Positions 23,340 through 35,511 of a DNA stretch of 64,000 bases are shown one piece after another (the stretch's first letter is position 1; every line of letters starts with the position of its first letter). The stretch covers positions 2,480,001 to 2,544,000 of the forward strand of contig NC_089984.1 in NCBI RefSeq assembly GCF_036417845.1. Reading direction: 5' to 3'. Below the pieces are notes generated by a model. The model was not told the origin of the DNA. It saw only the letters and a list, made by a program, of their open reading frames with translations, and ran no database searches. Source of the DNA: Apteryx mantelli. Lineage: Eukaryota; Chordata; Aves; Apterygiformes; Apterygidae. The translations under genes and the position numbers were made by a program.

Positions 23340-25897
23340 CAGAATCACAGAATGGTTGAGGTTGGAAGGGACCTCTGGAGATCATCTAGTCCAACCCCCC
23401 TGCTCAAGCAGGGTCACCTAGAGCACGTTGCACAGGATCGCGTCCAGGCAGGTTTTGAATATCTCCAGAGAAGGAGACTCCACAACCTCTCTGGGCAACC
23501 TGTTCCAGAGCTCTGTCAGCCTCACAGTGAAGAAGTTCTCCTCATATTCAGATGGAACTTCCTGTGATTCAGTTTGTGCCCGTTGCCTCGCGTCCTGTCG
23601 CTGGGCACCGCCGAGAAGAGTCTAGCTCCATCCTCTTGACACGCTCCCTTAAGATACTTGTACACATTAATAAGATCTCCTCTCAGCCTTCTCTTCTCCA
23701 GGCTGAACAGGCCCAGCTCTCTCAGCCTTTCCTCATAGGAGAGATGCTCCAGTCCCCTAATCACCTTCGTAGCCCTTCGCTGGACTTGCTCCAGTAGTGC
23801 CATGTCTCGCTTGTACTGGGGAGCCCAGAACTGGACACAGTACTCCAGATGCGGCCTCACCAGGCCTGAGTAGAGGGGGAGGATCACCTCCCTCGACCTG
23901 CTGGCAACACTCTTTCTAAAGCACCCCAGGATACCATTGGCCTTCTTGGCCACAAGGGCACATTGCTGGCTCCTGCTTAACTTGTTGTCCACCAGCACTC
24001 CCAGGTCCTTCTCGGCAGAGCTGCTTTCCAGCAGGTGAGCCCCCAACCTGTACTGCTGCATGGGGTTATTCCTCCCTAGGTGCAGGACCCTGCACTTGCC
24101 TTTGTTGAACTTCATGAGGTTCCTCTCCGCCCACCTCTCCAGCCTGTCCAGGTCTCTCTGAACGGCATCACAGCCCTCTGGGGTATCAGCCACTCCTCCC
24201 AGTTTGGTATCGTCAGCAAACTTGCTGAGGGTGCACTCTGTCCCTTCATCCAGGTCACTGATGAAGAAGTTGAACAATGCTGGACCCCTGGGGGACACCG
24301 CTAGCTACAGGCCTCCAACTAGACTCTGCGCCACTGATCACAACCCTCTGAGCTCTGCCATTCAGCCAGTTCTCAATGCACCTCACTGCCCGCTCATCTA
24401 ACCCACACTTCCTGAGCTTGCCTATGAGGGTGTTATGGGAGAGAGTGTCGAAAGCCTTGCTGAAGTCAAGGGAGACATCACCCACTGCTCTCTCCTCATC
24501 TACCCAGCCAGTCATTCCATCATAGAAGGCTATCCGATTGGTTAAGCATGATTTCCCCTTGGTGAAGCCATGCTGACTACTCCCGATGACCTTCTTTTCC
24601 TCCACGTGCTTGGAGATGGCCTCCAGGATGAGCTGCTCCATCACCTTCCCAGGGATGGAGGTGAGGCTGACTGGCCTGTAGTTCCCTGGGTCCTCCTTCT
24701 TGCCCTTTTTGAAGACTGGGGTGACATTGGCTCTCTTCCAGTCTTCAGGCACCTCTCCTGTTCTCCATGACCTTTCAAAGATGATGGAGAGGGGCCTAGC
24801 AATAACATCCGCCAGCTCCCTCAGCACTCGTGGGTGTATCCCATCAAGGCCCATGGATTTGTGGGTGTCAGGTTTGCTTAAATCATCTCTAGCCCGATCC
24901 TCCTCGACCAAGGGAAAGTCTTCCTCTCTCCAGACGTTCTCTCTTGCCTCCAGGGTCTGGGATTCCTGAGGGCTGGCCTGAGCAGTAAAGACTGAAGCAA
25001 AGGCGGCATTCAGTAACTCTGCCTTCTCTGCATCCTTCGTCACCAGGGCACCCACCCCATTCAGCAACGGGCCCGCATTTTCCCTTGTCTTCCTTTTGCT
25101 ACTGATGTATTTGAAGAAGCCCTTCTTGTTGTCCTTGACATCTTTCGCCAGATTTAACTCCAAATGGGCCTTAACCAGAAGAAGGAAGTATACAGAAAGT
25201 GGAAAGGGGGACAGGCAGACACGTTGTCAGAGTATGCAGGGATGCGACGAGGAAGGCTGAGTTTTGCCAGGAGCTCCTTGCTCATCCATGCAAGTCATCT
25301 GCCTCCTTTGCTTGACTTCCTACTCATAGGGATGCTCCGATCTTGAGCTTGGAGGAAGTGATGCTTGAATATTAACCAGCTCTCTTGAACCCCCTTCCTT
25401 CTAGGGCCCTAACCCATGGGATTCCTCCGAGTAGGTCCCTGAAGAGGCCAAAGTTTGCTCTCCTGAAGTCAAGGGTTGCGATCCTACTTGTTGCCCTGCC
25501 TCCCCCTCGCAGGATCCTGAACTCCACCATCTCATGGTCACTGCAGCCAAGGCTGCCGCCAGCCTTCACATCTTCCACCAGTCCTTCTTTGTTTGTTAGT
25601 ACGAGGTCCAGCAGCACACCTCTCCTTGTTGGCTCCTCCACCACCTGTGTCAAGAACTTATCCTCAGTGCTCTGCAGGAACCTCCAGGACTGTTTGTGCC
25701 TAGCTGTCTTGTCTTTCCAGCAGATATCAGGGTGGTTGAAGTCCCCCATGAGAACCAGGGCCTGGGATCGTGAGGCTACTTCCAGCTGTCTGTAGAAGGC
25801 TTCATTGACTTCCTCTTCCTGATCAGGTGGCCTGTAGTAAACACCCACAACAGTGTCACCCATGCTAGCCTGCCCTTTAATCCTTACCCGTAAGCTC
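23340..25897 (-). mobile_element. CR1 LINE copy A, 5' truncated
   Basis: A recent CR1 in minus orientation, from the ATTCTGTG tail at 23340 to a 5' truncation in the endonuclease domain near 25897. Endonuclease: [93 protein letters not shown]. The RT is broken by a deletion near 24291 (GVPQGSSI..) that removes most of the LGPxLFN motif. It carries the 86-bp internal inversion at about 25175-25260. Its 3' half is nearly identical to copy C (54640-56265). It splits a V-gene relic. Confidence 0.95.
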
Positions 25898-26119
25898 ACC
25901 ATCCCCTTAACATACATGCAACAGGCCCCTTTTATCTGCTTTTCTGTCTGTTTTCCCACATGTGTACCTCCCCAATTCATCTTGATCCCTCCCTTTTTCT
26001 CTTCCCTTAACACCCTGTGATGTCTTGTACATTGCCTCGATTGTCTTAGAACATCCCATAATAAGTTCTATTAAATCTCCAAACCCTCTTCCCAGGGTCC
26101 CATAACAGATAACCTAACA
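25898..26119. other. Short spacer between CR1 A and a V leader relic
   Basis: About 220 bases with no recognised content. They do not continue the V intron interrupted at the other end of CR1 A, which suggests a deletion or rearrangement at the insertion. Confidence 0.4.
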
Positions 26120-26168
26120 GTGGCCATTCAGAGAGGTTTATTAGCTGTGTTGTTGGCACTGACTCAAG
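26120..26168 (+). pseudogene. VH-like leader relic
   Basis: Reads (GTG)-AIQRGLLAVLLALTQA; the ATG is GTG and the donor is lost. It is paralogous to the relic at 23221. A V-exon remnant follows at 26413. Confidence 0.5.
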
Positions 26169-26412
26169 CCGCTGTTTGCACCTGCTTTGGTGCTTGGCTG
26201 GGAGGGGAATGCAAAAGTGTGCGAGTGACTTCTGGCATTTGGGAATACGTGTGTGGTGTGAATATTTGCAGACCTTTCCTTTTCACAGTGAGCCTGGAGC
26301 TGGGGGAGGTGTGTGACAGTGTCTTTGGCTTCCGCACCCACCTGAACTCCTGCCTGTGGGAAGGGGTTGGACCCTTTACCCCCAACCCTCTTGTCTGCCC
26401 ATGTCTTTCCAG

Positions 26413-26480
26413 GTAGCCTTTCCCAGGTGGAGGTGATGGCATCTGCTCCCATAGAGAAGGCCATCAAATCTCTCAGTCAA
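26413..26480 (+). pseudogene. VH-like V-exon 5' remnant
   Basis: After a GTCTTTCCAG acceptor reads GSLSQVEVMASAPIEKAIKS, matching the start of the open V exon at 22149 (GALSDIKMVASGPKERK). Similarity stops after about 70 bases. Confidence 0.6.
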
Positions 26481-28859
26481 TCGTACCAGTTCTTGTTTGT
26501 TCATTTACAGTGATATCCATATTTGGCATATCAGACTCCTAAGGCACACTCAGAACTCGAGGGTGGATTTGTCCAAGTAATAATTTTAAAAACTTTGCCT
26601 GTTACGAAGGTGACACAAGAACACGATCTGCCTGCAGACACGTGGTCTGACATCTACAGACGCTGTCACTTACTTCTTTGCCACTTTGACATAGGGAGGA
26701 TTGTAGCAAATTGGTAATGTTATACATTGTACTGGTCTGTTTGGGTTGGAAAAGTTGAGCAAAAAGGGGCATTTTAATAAGAAGCTGTATTCTTGTTTGG
26801 GCAGGATGGCTGGAAGGGATTGAGCTACTGATATGTGTTGGATTTATGGGCCTCTGAAAGAGAAGAATACAGCAAGATGTTGAAGAAAAAATTGCACAGC
26901 AACAAACAAGCTGCTTGAGTGCCTCACCTAGCAGTGTGGGCAGGCCCAGCTGTGCTCTGAAAACATGGTTGTGACAGAACCCAGCAGCTTTCCATGATCT
27001 AGTATGAATCCATACATTTATATCCTGCATTGCACTGAGACACTGCTCATTTCACATCCTTCCCAAATGAAACTGCTGTCCCTGTAGACAAATATAGAAC
27101 CCAGTTTTGTTTGTCCCTGAGATCTGCTGATGTCACCTCTTAAACCATGCTTCAGACAAATTCATTGCAATTTCAGTAAGTCCTGAGGTGGGAAAAAAAA
27201 GAGATTGCAAGACTGAGTTCCGTCTTTTCATCTCTTTCTTGAAGCAATCACAAATCAGAGGCTGGGAAGCTCTTGCAGTAAAAGACGGAAGAGAGAGACA
27301 GTTTGAAGGGGCAGGATTCATGACAGATCAGAGCTGTTCTTGGACGCTCAGAGGCCACATAGTGAAATGCACATTGCATAAATCTCATATCCATCATGAT
27401 CCAACTTCTCCTTATTGCTCTGCCTCTCCTCCCATACAAGTTAGTATCTGAGGATTCTTGCCTCTTTGTAAGTTGTGTTCATGTGTTTCTCTTACTTTCC
27501 AGAGTGTAAATGTGTTTTTCTGAGAGCTGTGTGTTCACGAAGAAACAGAAATTACTAGCTATTTACTTTCTGTGTTTGTCCTGGGTGTCTGTAAGTGCTT
27601 GAGTGTTAGAAACATTTGTTCTCTGAAAAGTCTGGGAGCTTTTCTGGTATGATCACAAACTTCTGTTTTCTTGATTCTCCCCTCCTCCTGATTCCCAGAT
27701 GCCTATTCCCAATCAAGCTTGTAGCTTTTTTGTCCATGGACAAAACAGGGGAAGGTTTCAGAGTCTCCCTCCCGAAGAGTGCTGTTGTTACTCCCCAAGT
27801 CCGACTCTCCCTCTGTAGATTGGAAACCAGAGGCATAACTGATCGAGATGGTTATGATGTTTACTGATTAAGCAACACACCCCTAAGAAACTAATCATAC
27901 CTCAGTAGGCTAATAAACACACCACTATTATTAGTAGTAGTATTCACAGTTATATCAGTGCAAGTAATATTGAGTTACAATTCTATTGCTTAATGTTAGT
28001 ATTAGTAGTGATACAGAATTGCATTAGTATAAAGAAATCTTATAAATCACACACATAAGAACTATAAAGTTGCAATTCTATTGTCTTTCCTCTTCCACTT
28101 AGTATTAAAGTGCGTGTCTATCTCTCTTACTCCACCCTGCCACACTAAGTCTTTTGGACATAGACCTGCTGGAGAGTCCAGCAGGTTGTCCGAGGGGGTT
28201 TCCTCCAGTGTGCTGGGGGGCTTGGGTCTGCAGTTCAGTTTTACCATTGCCTGTAGGCATTCACACTCCTACTCTTGCAAGGTCCCCCCCCCTTCTTTGT
28301 TCTTGAACCAATGTTATTCCTTATTCCCTACCTTTTCTTCACCCGAACCTTCCTTTTTGCCACCCTTGCACCTCCTTTCCTCTGCCCAGACTCTTCCCAA
28401 ATAAACAGCCTGCTCCTAATTAATTATTTCTCTTTAGTCCCAATTCTGTTACATTTGTACCCAAATTTGGTATTTCCAACACTGATACCTAGGCAATTTT
28501 GTCCCAATATGGCATTACCGATACAGTTGCCTAGATTGAGGCAGCCTTGTGTCCCAGGACTGCCTTTTGACCCTATGGTTCATGCTGGTTGCATTTCATT
28601 TATGTTATTCACTTTTTGGATAGAATTATCTTACTTTAGTCTTGACTCTCCTACCTAGTTCTAATAAGCATAAGCAGTTTCTCCTCTTGAGTGCAGACAG
28701 CTTGCATACCAGAACAACAATAAAACCCACGTTGTGCCCACACCGTATCTTTGTCCTTGAATCGTTTTCATCACTCTCCTGGTTCCCATCAAAGGTCTTA
28801 ACTAGTTTTGAGGCCTAGAGTCCCAGCACAACCTCTTTCTCGTAGCCGTCTACAGAGAG
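26481..28859. other. No gene recognised
   Basis: About 2.4 kb between V relics. Weak framework-3-like reading near 27740-27866 is not convincing. Nothing else is recognised. Confidence 0.4.
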
Positions 28860-29067
28860 TCCATCTCAGCTGGTGGTTTTGGGGGGCACTGGTACAAGCA
28901 GAATCCATGAAAAAATCTGGGGTGGGACTTTTCAGGTGTGTGAAAGGACTACAATCATCTTTCCAAAACTGGATTGGAATCTCCAGAGGCATCTCCAAGA
29001 AGCAGGTCTCACTGGAGATGTGCCCCCTCACACCTGTAATCACCTCCACCTACTTCTATGCCAGCAA
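28860..29067 (+). pseudogene. VH-like V exon, 3' part, pseudogene
   Basis: Framework-3 pattern is clear: SSFQNWIGISRGISKKQVSL, then PLTPVITSTYFYAS, compare xSFQNRIxISRDTSKxQVSL and TPVDTATYYCAx. The second Cys is Tyr. Framework 2 can be followed back weakly to about 28860. The 5' half is missing. Confidence 0.7.
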
Positions 29068-29106
29068 CACCAAGACAGAGGTGCAGAGAAGGTTAACACC
29101 AGAAAG
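29068..29106 (+). promoter_or_regulatory. Degenerate 23-spacer RSS after a V relic
   Basis: CACCAAG, 23 bases, ACCAGAAAG (5/9 to the nonamer). It has the same geometry as the RSS at 22465 and lies right after the V end, which supports the V call. Probably not functional. Confidence 0.45.
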
Positions 29107-29462
29107 GGGGAAGGTTTCCACATAACTTTCTGCCCATTCTGGCAGAAAGCCCAGGCCTGCATTTGTTTTGCTGTCAGAGTTGCAGACATTAGGGAGAGGA
29201 AGAAGGAAATATATGCAGTAGATGTACCCTGGTGCCAGGACAGGAATACCTACCCAAAACAAGCATTTTGGCTAAGGGCATAGGGGACCAGTGGTCCCTT
29301 CTCTGCTTCCCTTTTTTGTCCCAGTTTTGGAGAGCAGAAATAACAGCATCAGTCCTGAAAAGAGAGCAGAGGTTTTGGGGGCAGCTTTGGGATCTGGAAA
29401 TGTTTTGGGATGACTCCTATGTTTCTACATCTCTCCCTGCAGCAGAAGGATTGAGTCTAGAG

Positions 29463-30310
29463 TCACTGAATCACAAAGAAGTCCAGATGGGGAGGGACTC
29501 CTGGAGACTGTCTGGTCCAACCTTCTGCTGAAAGCAGGGCCTTAGATTAGGTTATCCAGGGCCCTGTCAAACAGAGTCTTGAATATTTCCAGCAAGGAAA
29601 TATTCCACTTCTCTGGGCAATGAATTCCAATGTTCATTTATTCTCATGGTAAAGATTTTTTCTTTTTTGATATCCAAATGGAATTTGCCCTGAAGCAACT
29701 TGTGCCAGGTGCTTCTTCACCTGTCACTATGCACCCCTGTGAAGAGAGTAGCTCCATCTTCTCTATAACTACCTTTTAGGTAGTGATTAAGTCCCCTCCA
29801 GCCTTGTCTTTCCTACACTGAACAAAGTCAATTCCTTCAACGTCAAGTTCTCTAACACTCTAAGCATCTTGGTGGCAATTCACTGGACTTTCTCCAGTTT
29901 TTCAGTGTCTCTCTTGAATGGGGGGAGCAAAACCAGACACAGTATTGCAGGCATGACTGAACAAGTGCCAGGTAAAGTAGAATAATCACGTCCTGTTATC
30001 TGCTGGCTATGTTGTCACTGATGCAGCCCAGGACACAATTTGCTCTCATTGCTGCAAAGGCACACTGGTGACTCATGTTCAGCTCGCTGTCCATCAAGAC
30101 CCCCGGGTCCTTTACGGCAGAGCTACTCCCCAGCCAATCAGACCCCAGCCTGTATTACTGCTCAGGATTATCCTGTCCCAGGCACGGGTCTTCTTTCCCT
30201 ACCTCACATGCTCACCTTTTGTTACCAGGTGTCCTTTTCCAGCCTCAGCCAGTGGCCTTTTTGAGTGGAGGAAGGCCTGCAAATCTTCTCCCCTTGTCTG
30301 TATTGCTAAT
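29463..30310 (-). mobile_element. Old CR1 LINE 3' fragment
   Basis: Diverged CR1 3' region in minus orientation. It starts at the tail (ACTGAATCACAAAGAAGTCC, TCTGGTCCAACC) and runs back through the RT C-terminus (GACTCATGTTCAGCTC, TCCATCAAGACCCCCGGGTC) to about 30310. The outer limit is approximate. Confidence 0.8.
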
Positions 30311-30539
30311 ATGGAGCCTATCTCCAGCAGCAGCCATGAATCGCACCAGGGCTCTCAGGCTTCAGAGGAGCAAACAGGAGAGGCAGAAGATCTACTGGTA
30401 TAATGGGGATACAATTTACTCCTCGGAAACCTTGGAGAATGTGCAGGCACCTCTCTTGGCCTGCTGAGCAGACATCACTTGAATAATCAGACTGATGTCA
30501 GAGGCCCACAGTCTGATCTTTGATATGTTTCTACATAGT

Positions 30540-31075
30540 TGTTAGGGATGTAACTTATGTTAGATAAAGCACAATTAGGCAGGTGTTATGAAAAACCACG
30601 TAGCTGACAGAAGTAACAGAACTAAACTTACACAAGAATGTTTGCCTGGTGACTTGCTGCACCGATCAATGAGTAACAGCTCAGAGTGATACACTGACCT
30701 GTAAAGGTCAAACAATCTGGAAGAGGCTCTCCACCTTATAAAACTCATCCAGCTCAGTCTGAAGGTGGGGCAGAAAGACTCTACCTTCGGGGACGCCTGA
30801 CCATGGAGGTCTTCCAGGGACACCCGGGACCAAGCTTTCATAGTCAGAATCACCATGCTAAACATCCTGCTCCTCCAGACCACTGACAACCATCACTCCT
30901 GTATGCAAGGAAAGAGGAAGCAGAGGCAATGGCTTTTCTGTAACTTTGTAGTATTCTTTGCATTATTAATCATTCTTTCACAGAGGCAATAAATATTCAA
31001 ACTTCTTCACAAGGATCCAATTACTGTGTAGTAGTTAATGTGTGCATTTAACCTGTACTAGCCTAAACTACAACA
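30540..31075. mobile_element. Possible old retroviral LTR
   Basis: About 536 bases starting TGTTAGGG and ending CTACAACA. On the plus strand a TATA-like TTATAAAA (near 30737) precedes an AATAAA (near 30988). No target duplication is seen, and the orientation is inferred from TATA/polyA order. Confidence 0.35.
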
Positions 31076-31959
31076 GCACCCGCCTCTCTATTTGCAGAAA
31101 AGCAACCAATCACATACCATAATTGTCCTATAAGGGCTTCTTTTTCACACATTCTGCACCACCTTTAATCCACTTGCAAATGCATCTGCAAGTTCCAGTA
31201 TTAAAACTTACAGCAAACATGGGAAATTAAGATCTGCTCATATTTACAGTGAAAACGTCATTTCTACAGGCTGCCATGAGATCAGTAAACTATGAGTTTG
31301 TGTTAGGTTATGTGACAAAAAGTGTGTCTCCTCACACACAAAGGAGCACAGAGGAACAATGGCAGGTGGAGGAATCTGAATATTACTCTGACACAGGTTC
31401 TCCCAGGCCTATCACAGGAGAGGGATCCACCCATAAAGGGCTCTTCTCCACAAACACAAAGGACCACAGAGGCACAATGGCAGGTGAGGGAGCTCCAGTA
31501 ACCCAGTCAAAGAAGGGAGCCTCAGCCCCCCCCACCCAAGGGCTATCACAGGACAGCCATCTGCCCCATGGACTGGGGGGTACTCATCACGCTAGGTCCA
31601 CAGGAGCAGCTCTTCAGAATGCCTTCAGGACTCATGGAGGTTACTGCCTGGGGGTATGGGACACATTACAGGATGCAGGGGAAGAGCAACTTGGGATTGC
31701 ACAAGATTTATTATGGGAAATTTAGGGGAGGAACCAAAAGTTGGGAAAGGGAGGAATGAGGGTGACTGGGGAAGAAGAAACCTGGGGAAACAGAGGGGAA
31801 AAGGAATAAAAGGGGCCGGTTGCATGTAAACAGATTGCTCATCAGTACACTTGTCTGGCCATGCCCTGCACCTGATCAGCACAGTCTGTCCTGTCCTCCC
31901 ATTAAACTCCACTTCTAACTATTTTCCTGAGTGAGGCACTCCCTATTCCGTGTGCATGT

Positions 31960-32600
31960 GTGTGTATGGAGGTCTAACTGCCAGCAACCGGAGTGGGACC
32001 ATGGGTCACAGGGACCTATGTGTCTGTGGTGCGAGCTCCTGGAGAGACCAGAGTGAGTGAAATCAAGTGCTAGCAAATGGAGTGGGACCACAAGTCACAG
32101 GAGTCCATGTGTCTGGGGTGCCAGCAACTGGAGCGAGCGAGGGTACACATGTCAGTGTGCGATTGCTAGCAAATATCAAGCCAGACTAACCAGCAAGTAG
32201 GTTAGGTGATTTGGGAACCAGGTATGTGTGCGTGTCTCTGGGAGTGAGGCCTCTGGGAGCTGGCTATCAGAGGGACCAGTAGGTCCAGGCCAACTGCCAG
32301 AGAGACCATGGGGTCTGGGGATTGACTGAGAGACCTGTCTGCATATGTGTGTGTGTATGTCCATGTGGGAGGCAACTGGACATAGCAATGATTCAGGGCC
32401 ATCTACTGGATGGACTGTGTGTCTAAGGCCAGCTACCAGGAGCCCACAGTGTTTGTACTCGCAGCTGGAGTTGGGCTGTGGGCCTGAGGGGCTCATATGT
32501 CCACATGCCAGCAACTAGGGAGACTGGGGATCCAAGGGCCAGCTACTGGATGGACTATGTGTTTAAGACCAGCTACTGGAGGGATATACACTCTCTATAT
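31960..32600. repeat. Degenerate repeat with GCCAGCAACTGGAG-type units
   Basis: Imperfect units built on GCCAGCaACtGGAG, TGGGACCAtgGGTCACAGG and CTACTGGATGGACT blocks occur several times (31978, 32068, 32131, 32400, 32542). It may be the leader of a degenerate endogenous retrovirus; no coding part is seen. Confidence 0.4.
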
Positions 32601-33272
32601 GTATATACTTCCCACTAACAGACCTTTATCTTGATCAGCCAGAGAGGGGGACCGGAGGAGGCTGTTGGTGCTGTTTGTGTTTGTGTGCTAAGCGTTTCTG
32701 TCTGTGTTGTTCTGTGTGACCAGCTGTGTGTATATGTTTACTGCATACATGAGTTTATCTGTGTATCTGCTGGGAATACATGCTCAGCCTCACTACCGGT
32801 TGGATGTGGGGGCATGGAGCTGTGGCAACTGTGTGCTGTCATAAAAGATGATCAAAGAAGGACAAAAAGGTGCCTTTCACCAGAATTAGATCTGTTCATA
32901 TTTTGAATCAGCACCTTCCCTGCAGGACTAGAAAAGTTAGCTTTGAACATTTTTCTGAGCTTTTGGGGCATGTTCTGGCCATACTTTGGATGGGATCTGA
33001 ATGAAAATCTGTCAGTATTTTCCCCTTGCTCCATCTCTGATATGCAAGAATGTGCATGGGGATTTTTTTATAGGCTGGAATTTGAGGGGAGGATGAGCAT
33101 TTTTTTCCCTTCACTTTCAGAATTCAGTGGGAGCAGGAGTTTACGAGCATGTATGTTTGTAACACCAATATTCTACATGTCCCAACTAAAAGAGTCCAGG
33201 AAGGGAGTAAGACAGATAAAACGATTCCTTGGTACCTTATCAGCTATTCACTTTAGGCTCTCTCATTTCCAG

Positions 33273-33530
33273 ATATCCTTTCTCATGTGCAGAGAAAGGT
33301 CTCTGGGATAGAAAAGATCTCGAAGTCAGCCACCCACATCTCTGGCACACCCATCACTGACAGCAGCTGAGCTTGGCGTTGGCTGCAACACACCCCTGGG
33401 AAAGACCTGGAACCTACCTTTGCTATATGCTTTCATGAGAGTCCAACACAGCGCTCTCCGTGGAACTGCTCTCTCCAACAGCTGCAGACACAGCTACGTA
33501 TTTCTGTAGCAACAGGAAGTTAGAAAACAG
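33273..33530 (+). pseudogene. VH-like V exon, pseudogene
   Basis: Starts after a CTCTCATTTCCAG acceptor with a framework-1 remnant (ATATCCTTTCTC, GAAAGGTCTCTGGGA) resembling the V at 22149. It is scrambled in the middle and ends with a clear framework 3: LSPTAADTATYFCSN, Cys at 33505. Frames are broken between the two ends. Confidence 0.65.
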
Positions 33531-33537
33531 CACAGTG
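33531..33537 (+). promoter_or_regulatory. Perfect RSS heptamer CACAGTG after a V relic
   Basis: Exact heptamer 24 bases after the framework-3 Cys codon. At 23 bases' distance no good nonamer is found (AAAGTGTGA); an A-rich GCAAAAAAG lies about 18 bases away. Likely a decayed signal. Confidence 0.4.
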
Positions 33538-33569
33538 ACTGCTGGGAAGAGCAGGGCAAAAAAGTGTGA

Positions 33570-35373
33570 GGGGGATTGAAATGTTATCAGAGTTTTTGAC
33601 AGCTGAGTGCAAAACCAGTTCCTTCCCAGGCTTCTCAGGCAAGTTTGCCTTTCCTTGAAATGGGTGCAGGGATACTTCATGTTCTTCAGGGAGTCCCACA
33701 AGGTGCATAGGCAGCCACGGTAAGTCAGCCTCCACTTCCTTTCTCCACATACACCATTTCAGAAGGTCCATCATATCAGAAGCTGAACTAGAGAACAGTT
33801 TTTGCTTCTCAAAGTGACTAAAAGTCTCTTGTCTATGTTGTTAGCTCTGGCTCCATGCGACTCTATGCACGTCTGTGTATTCTGGGGGGTCAGCATGCCT
33901 TTCTGTGTTTGGAAGCATTCTGCATGTAGATTTTGGGGTGAGTGCCTCTGCATACACCACTAAATTTCAGAATATATCCCTGCTTGTGTGCATGTTCACA
34001 AACCCCTGAGATTCCTTCCCAATCACACAGGTACTCAGGAGGAAACCTGAGCCCTAAGCATTTTACTTTGGGGTCAGGTTAGTTTGCTACATAAATGTGA
34101 AAGAAGTGAAAAGTAAGAGTGAAGACTGCCTGGGGACGAAGAATTATGCCAGGAGTCAGGTTTTTTTTTTTCCTGGAAAGAGGCAGATGACCCTTTCCTG
34201 TGAGGGCTGGTGGTAGTCAAGCAACCATGAACAAACAAGCCATCTACTATGTCTCCTCCAAGTCCACCCTTATCTTCCTAGAGGGAAAGTCCTCTCCCCT
34301 TCCTTCCTTCCCCTCCCCTCCCCTCCCCTCTTCTTTCATCCCCTCCCCTCTTCTTTCATCCCCTCCTTTCCCTCTTTCACCCTGAGAAAAACAACTCAAG
34401 GAGAGGTCTCCAGTACCGATCAGTGGAAGGCACATAATCTAACCATTATCCCTAGCAGCTTACTAGCAATTCTTATGTGCCTCCTGCCATTTTTTAGGAG
34501 TGCAGCAGGATATATACAGAAAAAGCACAGACAGAAGGACTCAGAGTAAAAGAGGAAAGAGGAAACAGGCTTGTGGTTTATGGGAGGACTCTGAACACCA
34601 GAGTGTTCCTGAAGCCAGCTGAAGACCTGGTGTAGGAGAAGGGAAACTGATGGAGTCTCAGACATGCAGTGACAGATGTTGTGAGCTCTCGCTGCTCTGG
34701 GAGGAATCCAGAATGAAGGGAAGGGACAGGAGGGAAACCCATGGGAACATCACTCTTTCTCTCATTGGGAAAGTAATGGTCACTTCAAGAACCTGGAGGC
34801 TGGTATTACATCAACTGCCTTAAATACTTTCCTGGGGAGGGGTGAGGCAAGAAAGAGAAGGATTTCTTAAAGGGAACAGCAGATGAAAGTGCACACTGGC
34901 ACTGTGCTTGGTAACCATGGTAATATTAATAATCAGATCAAGTAACACAGTACAGAATCACATACAGTTGTGAACAAGATGAAATATTGCTTTTTTCTCC
35001 AGTAAGTCAGGACCAGGTTTGGGGATTCACAAAGTGCCCTGCAGTTTTATGTCAGCTTACCTGAAGTTATCAGATAAATTTGTAAAGATCGAATGAAAAG
35101 CCAGCTAGTCAACCTTAGCAAGCGATATTCCCCAGACACTCAAGCAAAATAAAAAAGAAATTACAAATAAGATAATATACAGTGCAGCTAGCCAGGTGGT
35201 TAAATAATAAGGCATACTCGATTAGAGAAAGTAAAACAAAGAACAGAAACAAACAAACAAACAAGACAAACATGAAAAGGGCTTAATTAGAACAGAAAAG
35301 TAGAGGAAAAACCTGGTAAGACTGGCAGTAACCTATACAAAATAGGAAATATCAAAAATCAAGTACTGTAACC
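33570..35373. other. No gene recognised; polypyrimidine tract
   Basis: No gene seen. A polypyrimidine block of CCCCTCCCCTCTTCTTTCAT-type direct repeats lies at about 34286-34380. A+T-rich sequence with A-rich stretches follows at 35090-35370. Confidence 0.45.
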
Positions 35374-35511
35374 AAAACAACTAGGGCAGCCTTGACTGCA
35401 ATGACCATGAGATGGTGGAGTTCAGAATCCTGAGAGGAGGGAGCAAGGCAAATAACAAGATCACAACGCCGGATTGCAGGAGAAGCATCTGCTTGAAAGA
35501 ATCCCACGTGC

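Noticed and set aside
27616-27867. Possible framework-3-like V relic
   Set aside because: Agreement with V patterns is too weak and no heptamer follows.
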